This document shows, piece by piece, positions 57,360 to 64,000 of a DNA stretch of 64,000 bases; the first letter of the stretch is position 1, and each line of letters opens with the position of its first letter. The DNA lies in contig NC_081415.1 of NCBI RefSeq assembly GCF_030272615.1, positions 506,059,373-506,123,372 of the forward strand, read 5' to 3'. Below the pieces are notes generated by a model that was not told the origin of the DNA, ran no database searches, and saw nothing but the letters and a program-made list of their open reading frames with translations. This DNA is from Cryptomeria japonica. Taxonomy: Eukaryota > Streptophyta > Pinopsida > Cupressales > Cupressaceae. The translations under genes and the position numbers were made by a program.

Positions 57360-58080
57360 GCTAGAGTGAAGGAAGCTACTAATAATGAAACATCACGAGT
57401 TCACAAGTTTATCTACATTTCTTGCACATTGAAAACATCATAAGACTATCAACAATAACACTGTACATTCCATGATAACATTTCCTTTCATACATATTTA
57501 AAAAAACCAATGTTATCATCTATTACTAACACTATTTAGGTATCGAAAGATTCAAAGCTAATTAATCTACGATAGACTAATAATGGTAAAATAAATGATA
57601 TAATCACTATCAACATATTCTAAGTGAAAAAAGTATAGATAAAATATTACTATAGGTTTAAACATATAATCATTACATGTGTATGAAAAATACAATCAAA
57701 CATTTAGATGACGATACAAAATGTCATCTATAATAAATATAGTTATTTATTTTAATTTTATTTGATTTCTGTGCGGACTATTTTAAACAAGTAGTTTGAA
57801 AATGTTTGTCCTTATTAATCTAGAAACATCAAAAAAGAATTTCTATGTTTCTAAATTTCAAACATAAAAATATAATATTTCTAAATTCAAAAAATTAAAG
57901 TTTTTAAATATGGGAAAACAGGTTTTGATGGGTCCCTGAAACCCAGTACAGTCAAAAAATCAAAAGATAAACATTACAACACAATAAAAAGACAACAAAC
58001 AAAAGAAAAATAGCTGGCGAACCAAACACCAGCAAACAAGAGAACGCGGATTACAGACCAAAAAAGACCGACAGTAGTCC
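57360..58080. other. AT-rich spacer
   Basis: No gene or clear repeat is visible. It precedes the 3' end of the decayed gene starting at 58085. Confidence 0.55.
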
Positions 58081-58084
58081 AGGC

Positions 58085-59930
58085 TTAGGTTAATTTCTGA
58101 AGCATCTTCGCTACTTGAAGCTCCATTTGTTCCATGTTGTCTGATGCCCGCTTAATCTCCTCAATCTCCTTACTGTGGCTTTGCATCCTTTTAGTGCTTT
58201 CTCTCGTTATTCTCCCTATCCATGTGTCCCTATCATTTGGGGTGTCATCCTTAACATCAATAATACCCACCGTGACCTTATCTGCTTGGTACTTCTCCAG
58301 CTTGCAAATAAGGGCTTTCATGCTAGCTGAGGTAGCCTTCAAAATCTTGTGGCTTTGTTCCCCTATTTTTTTGAGCGTTTGCTCAATACCATCAAGTCTC
58401 TTTTCAGTTTCTTCTGCTCTATTTTCTAGGTGAAGAAAGCTTGTGTGGTTGGCGTTGATAATCTCCTCAGCATTACCAATCGCCTTGGCGAGCTCACTGA
58501 GACATTCGAGAAGGGAATTGAACTTTCTGGAGCCTAAAGCTTGTAATGTCTCAATTTTCCCTACTTTTTGAGCTTGCTTGGTTTTGATGTCATTAATTTT
58601 CTTATGCACCTAGTTGAGCACCTATTTGAGGCTTTCCATTCCGCTATTGATGCAGAGATAAATATTCAAGTGATTCCCTTCCTTTTTCTTATCACCAGTA
58701 GTGTTAAGATTAACCTCCAGGCCAACCTCCCTGTCCTCAGAGCTCTGAGATTCTTTCATTGTCATGTCCTCCCCCATTAATCCATTCTCCTTTAAATCAG
58801 TCCTGAGAGGCGACCGGTCCTTGGTGCTCGCTTCCTTTCTTTTAGAAGTCTTTTTTTTCTGCTTTGGGCTCACAATGATTTGGACCCCCTCACTTCCAGT
58901 GTCCATGTAATTGTCAGTCCCATACTCCTCCTCACACCAGCTATCGTCCTCCCCTCTCTGCTTCTTTTTGGCAAACCCTTTGTTATGTTTCCCTTGCTTT
59001 GTTTTTTATTTCTTCTGCTTGACCCAGCAATTAGAGGGTTGTCCTCTGTCTCCTCTTATGTATCATAGCCATAGCCTTCCTCCTCATCTGAGTCATAAAT
59101 CTAAGCTATATTCAACTGGACAATTGTGTTCTTGATGTCATTATACAGAATCACCATCAACCCTTCGTGCATTGCAAGGTTAATACTGGGGTTGTAAATT
59201 GCAACCTCGATCCCCGCATTAAGAGCATAGAAAACATATCAGGAAAAATAAATTTTATCTTTATACCTAAAAAGATTAATTAAAACAAAGTGGTAGCTAT
59301 AAACCCTAGTGTATCTTTCATCAAGTGTGATAAACTCCATAATAGCAAGCAGAACCCTTCTCCAAATTAACTTAATTACCTTTGGCAAAAAGTAGGTATG
59401 GCTACCCTTCACTAGTCTAGCCCTTTCCTCCTCATTCTTCGGAAATTTCTTAGCAGTAGCATCTGAAATCTTTTTGTCCCTATAGAACTTGATTCCCTCC
59501 ATCGAAAGACCAATTGCCTCCGCTATCATAATTTCGGTCACCTTGACCTTCCTGTTTCCAATGGTTAACATCCCTTCATTCCAGCCCTTCTTGAAGATTC
59601 TCGTGATTTCGGGTCATTTCTCCTGCATATTTTCCATAAAATCTGTCATCTTGGCTACTTGAAGGATAGCCCAGACTTGCGGATGACTCTTCCATTTCTC
59701 AATGGTGGTAGCCTCCATTCTCTTTCATTTACCCCCCATGATCCTGTTGATACCAGTAATCTACAGCTCCCGCGTGAGACAACGGGCTCTTTGTGATAAC
59801 CAATTCGTGTTCTATAGGAGTTTCTGATGCTATTGTTGAAGAGGGATAAAAATACCCATAAAGCATGCGAAGTTAACCTATAATTATTTTTGTACTTCCT
59901 TCTCGGTAGCATATAGAACCAGCACCTGCT
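58085..59930 (-). pseudogene. Decayed gene of unknown family with C-terminal coiled coil
   Basis: I do not recognise the family. The minus strand reads through several stops: a first part near 59910-59580 (SHPQVWAILQVAKM), a well-kept part 59571-59239 with IGNRKVKVTEIMIAEAIGL, IKFYRDKKISDATAKKF and YSYHFVLINLFRY, an acidic/basic linker (YDSDEEEGYGYD), and a C-terminal part from 58906 to 58085 with KQKKKTSKRKEASTK and a long coiled coil (ENRAEETEKRLDGIEQTLKK). Stops at 58622-58624 and just after are in the same frame as the last part. Layout (globular N-terminus, charged linker, coiled coil) parallels the unknown gene at 41087-44584, but I cannot show homology. It is probably a repeat-associated gene of conifers. 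Confidence 0.5.
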
Positions 59931-59979
59931 GCCATGACGTCTACTTACACTTCAGGAAATGATATCAAATTTGTCCCTG

Positions 59980-60750
59980 CTTACCATGCAATCTTTCATA
60001 AATTAAGATGTCACGTGCTACACTCGATAGCTCCCTTTCGCCTTTCCAGGTAATAATTGTCTCGCTCCATACCACCACATTGGCTTCCTAGTCAGCACTC
60101 TAGTTAGCCTCTCTGTAGACATGTGTGATGTGGCATTTTTGAAACCCCTGAACCAGCTCTTTGGCTGACTCAATGATGTTCTTGATAGTCCATGAAGGTT
60201 GATGATTATCGAGAAGGCAGTTAATGATGTTTTTAGAGTCGCCTTCCAACCAAAGCATTTTGACCCCTAAATTAGATGCCAATTTAATAGATTGAAGTGT
60301 CCCCATAGCTTCCACCATATGATTGGTTTGAATACCTAAGGGATAGGCCACTGCTCTAGTGCAAAAGCTAGCCTCATTTCAGATGACACCACCACAACCA
60401 GTCGGTCCTGGATTTCCTTTCACCACCTCATCAAAGTTGCCCTTGAACCACTCACTTGGGGGAAAGGACCAGCAACACAATCTTCTATTAATTTGGTTGA
60501 TGTTAGAGCCCAAAGAGGCTGGGATATTCCATCTTTTGAGAACTTCAAATTCCTCCTTACTGGTACAACTATGCACTCCCTTGGCCATTACATTCTCAAC
60601 ATAGTTATTTTTATCTTGACCCAAACCACTTCAAAGGTGTTAATGTCATTCCAAAATATTCTATTATTTCTCTCTTTCCATATCCCTCAGAGGATATGGG
60701 CAAAACAGAACTTGCAAAGATTCCTTATGGTGAATTCAAAAAATTAAAGT
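59980..60750 (-). pseudogene. LINE ORF2 C-terminal fragment (zf-RVT and RNase H)
   Basis: The minus strand from 60750 shows GIWKERNNRIFWND, typical of the region after a plant LINE reverse transcriptase, then an RNase H domain: WFKGNFDEVVKGNPGPTGCGGVI (60450-60380), AMGTLQSIKLASNLGVKMLWLEGDSKNII, and CHITHVYREAN (60100-60351). Asp and Glu positions of RNase H are mostly kept. Stops and a frame change near 60360 break it. The reverse transcriptase itself is absent, so this is a 5'-truncated LINE copy, a common product of target-primed insertion. Confidence 0.75.
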
Positions 60751-60759
60751 TACATACAT

Positions 60760-62420
60760 ATGCAAATATATAATATTTCTAAATTTTACATGCATACACA
60801 AATATTTCAAATATAAAAAATTAAAGTACATGCATACATAAATATTAATTTTTAATATATAAAAAATATGTATTATTAAAAATAATTTCTAATTTATCAT
60901 ATAATATGTCAATTTTCTATTTATATGTTATTTATTTGTTAGCTAAGTTTAAATTATTTTATTATATATTAATGAAGTTTAAAATTTATTTGTATTAAAA
61001 TTTTAAAAATTAGTTCCATTAAAAGAATTTTATATAAATTTTTAAAATTTATTATTAAAATAATGGTAGTATAAAATATAGTTTTTTAATATTAGTTAAT
61101 CGTTTTCCTTCTTTCTAATTATGTCATATATTTTAATTACAAATTTGACCTTAAAACATGAATGTTCAACATGACCTTTTCTTAAATTTTCTTAAACTTT
61201 TAATAAGATTATGCAATTTAGTAAAGTTGATAGTCTTGTAGCGTAAAATATGAATATTTCTCTATCAATTTTGTTAGTCTTTTTATAGTGTATGTATAAT
61301 AACAAGGAAAAATAGTAAGTGATTAATGAATTAAATGGTAAAAGATGGGTCTATTTGAATATATTTTCTATTGATTTTGTTAGTCTTCATATGGTGTATA
61401 TAATAATAAGGAAAAATAATAAGAGATGAAACAATTAAAAGGTAAAAGATGGGTCTATTTGATTAATGACATCATATAAAATATATCATGATCAACATGA
61501 ATCAAATTATAAGAAAGATGATTGAACATAAAACATCATCATGCCCATGCAACTAAAATAATAATGACTAATAATAAGAGATGAAAGGAAAAGGGATGTA
61601 CAAGATAACTATTATCATAATCAATACCATATAAAAGGTGGGTCTTTTACATCATATGAAATGTTTGATCAACATAGATGTAAATTATTTTTTGACCCTT
61701 ACAAACCTCCAAATTTACAAATCTTCAAATTTAGTTAATTTGTTGCATTGTGCTTTCATTAAAGATATAAGAACATTAAAAGTTAAATACTCACAATATT
61801 GGAGTTATTTTCATTTATTGAAAATGAAGTGCAAAGAGATATTTAGTTTTCTAAATAAAAATTTAAATTTGTAAAAATAGAAACTAAAATTATAGACTAT
61901 GTTAAATAACTACGATAGCACTTATATACAAGTTCATGCTTGCTCTTCATTAATTCCAAGTACTTGTCACAACGTTTTTATTGATTCAAGAATATTTGTG
62001 AATTCTTTATTCATTAGAAATAGTCTAATGTCATTTATGACTAAGTGTAAGCATATAATTCAAGAATATTTGTGAATTCTTTATTCATAAAAAATAGTCT
62101 AATATCATTTGGTCGATTTGCTTAGACAATTTATGGGAAAGCTCTGCGAAAATGCAATGAAAAAATCGAGCGAATCCATCACAATTTCCGTTGCGGAAAG
62201 CACTAGACTTGGCCCAACAAAAGTAATTTTTTGAGCGAACCAAATATGCGATCAGGGTTTGTGATCCAGGGATCGGGGCTCCCCTGCCTCTGGAATAGTC
62301 GGATTGGCAAGTGGTGAAACCTACGAGGTCATGCAAAGCGGCTATGAAAAACTCTCTGAGGGTTGTGAATGGCAATGACCGATGCCATGGAAACACTAAG
62401 CCGACCATCTCCAATAGGTT
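60760..62420. other. AT-rich spacer with two direct duplications
   Basis: No gene is visible. A tandem duplication of about 105 bp lies at 61257-61462 (shared ATTTTGTTAGTCTT and AAAAGATGGGTCTATTTGA). Two copies of a 53-bp sequence containing TCAAGAATATTTGTGAATTC lie at 61984-62037 and 62058-62112. Confidence 0.65.
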
Positions 62421-62427
62421 TTATTAA

Positions 62428-64000
62428 TTGCAGAATCTTGAGGAAGGTTTCATAAAACCAGCTTCTCGAGTTTTCTCTCACTCCAATAATGTTAGAAGAA
62501 GAAGTATTAATCAGAGAAGATCGACGGATATCCATCCTAGGGCTTTTGAGGGCAAGGGAAAGATAGTTGCGATACCTCCTGATCCCTCAAGGGCCAAGCC
62601 GGTTATAAATAGGAACCATAATTCAGATGTGGCAAATATTTTAGAGATTAATGATAACTTGGTTAAGAGGATTCAACAATCCTATAAAGCTTTTGGGGTT
62701 TTCGCTAGATGGCAGGGACTCATAATTCCGCCAGAGGTTATTGCAAACTGGTTTATGTCTTCCTTCACATGGATAGTAAGTATAGCTATCTTGACTGAAG
62801 GCTTTTTGTATATTGATTGTGGAAATTCAAGACATAAGGCAGATTTCTTCACAGGTAAATCTCCAACTTTCAAAGGTTTTGATTTTAATTTTTTATACTG
62901 GCATTCCGATTTTAACCCTAACAATTTGAAATCTTTTAAAATAGATAGACCAATTTTAATCCATAACTTACCAGTAGAATTAATGGACATCGAAATTATT
63001 AGGGAAATAGGTAATCACTTGGGTAAATTTGTAGAGCTTAGTGATAAGAATAGGAAATACACAAACTGTGTAATGATAATTAACATGGATATTAGTGTTA
63101 AAACTTTAAAACCTATTGAAATTAAATCAAGGTTGTCGTCTTTCCTTATCTATCCCAAATTTTACAAAGGAGTTCTATACCTAGACCCTTCTCCCGCATT
63201 GTCCCCAGAATTCCCCTCTTCCCAATCCAGATCTAGCAAGATTCCAGGGGTAGACATTAGTTTCAATTTGGATCTAGGAGGGTTTGTGATTAGGGAAGTT
63301 TCTCCACCACCTAGGCAACCTAGGGAGATAGAAGAGGGGGAATTTATAGCAGACCAGAGTAGGGATGATCGGTTGAACCTCTCCTCTCCTTTCCCCCTTG
63401 AGGAATCTTCATTGGAAAATCCAGGCATGCCTGCTAATCCAGTGACACCCTGTGTCAAGAAGGGTGATCCTTCTCCAGATTTTAAAGATGAGATGGGTAG
63501 GGAGATGGAAACTATGCCTCTTTCCTCAGATCAAGCTATTAGATTGAATGATTGAAGCAAATTTAATGGTTCTCCCCATCTGAAGGAAGGGGAGATTACT
63601 GAGGAAAGGGTTGATCAAGAGGAGGATCTAGCCCGCAAAGAGGAAGAGGTTAGCAACATTATTAACTATCTATGTGACTCAATTACTGAGGAAATCATGG
63701 ACAAATTATTGGATGAAATAATAGATAAGGATGAACTTAATCTTTAGAAAAAATTTCTTGGTAAGGTAATTTTGGCCCTTCCCCCCCCCTATGGTTTCTG
63801 ACATGGAGGAACTTCTTTTAGATTTAGATAACAAGTAAAATGAATCCTTAGGCATCGAACTCTGGGTAGATGATAAATCTTCCCCAGATTGTGCTAAGTC
63901 CTGCAAAAAGAGAGGTAGGAAATCCTTATCAGAGCTAAGAGCCAATGATGGTTCAATAGAAGGTCGGGTTAAACTCACGAACATGTTTCATGCAGGGAAG
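62428..64000 (+). pseudogene. LINE ORF1-like protein (DUF4283 type), cut by window edge
   Basis: The open stretch 62428-63555 (375 codons) contains a DUF4283-like core: FARWQGLIIPPEVIANWF, FNFLYWHSDFNPNNL, RPILIHNLPVELMDIEIIRE and GNHLGKFVELSDKN, followed by a Pro/Ser/Glu-rich tail. This is the layout of ORF1 of plant L1-type LINEs, an RNA-binding partner of the reverse transcriptase. Beyond the TGA at 63553, coding continues in frame (GEITEERVDQEEDLARKEEE) to a TAG near 63745, then shifts frame at a C-run (63780-63790) into MVSDMEELLLDLDN and KKRGRKSLSELRAND up to the edge. ORF2 would follow outside. The first ATG in the frame is used as start; an earlier start cannot be excluded. Confidence 0.7.

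Overview
The window looks like nuclear DNA of a gymnosperm, most likely a cupressophyte conifer of the yew/cypress kind. The reasons are a three-domain TPS-d3 terpene synthase gene whose exon sequences and 13-exon structure closely resemble, from memory, yew taxadiene synthase; a dense background of nested, decayed retrotransposons (Gypsy, Copia, LINE); and long AT-rich spacers. Only two loci look like host genes: a broken diterpene-synthase-like gene (18841-23499, minus) and a small intact gene for a secreted glycine-rich protein (34794-35096, plus). Everything else recognisable is mobile DNA.

Layout. 1-13.4 kb: a tandem Gypsy arrangement on the minus strand. One partial element (gag, protease, G-patch) runs off the left edge and has a long leader rich in repeats. 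It appears to share an LTR (about 6.6-7.98 kb) with a second element that keeps only the end of reverse transcriptase, two RNase H domains and integrase, bounded by another LTR (12.03-13.41 kb). 13.4-18.8 kb: AT-rich spacer with microsatellites. 18.8-23.5 kb: the terpene synthase pseudogene with a TGA stop in exon 2, a probable frameshift in exon 3 and a PIF/Harbinger-type MITE in exon 8; four tandem repeats lie just upstream of its TATA box. 24-34.7 kb: AT-rich spacer, a possible LTR fragment and a TGCATA-motif array. 34.7-35.1 kb: the glycine-rich protein gene.

35.7-53.5 kb: a Copia element on the minus strand with both LTRs, PBS, PPT and a perfect 5-bp target duplication. It is split between integrase and reverse transcriptase by a roughly 12.2-kb DNA transposon (about 38037-50229). 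This insertion is the most unusual object in the window. It carries an hAT-superfamily transposase with a few stops and a second long gene of about 1,165 codons that I do not recognise. The second gene is flanked on both sides by arrays of a TCGC-AGCT-GCGA dyad spaced about every 40 bp in alternating orientation, and the left array runs into 41-bp subterminal repeats containing TGGCGA.

53.5-64 kb: a 1.06-kb TIR element with an array of the dyad TTCGAGCGAA, dispersed repeats, a tRNA-like SINE candidate, a GA-rich tract, a decayed coiled-coil gene of unknown family, a LINE RNase H fragment (minus) and a LINE ORF1 (plus) cut by the right edge.

The history can be read in part: a LINE-like fragment appears to have been hit by Copia, and Copia by the giant hAT-like element, giving up to three levels of nesting. 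All family assignments come from motifs read by eye; no database search was run.
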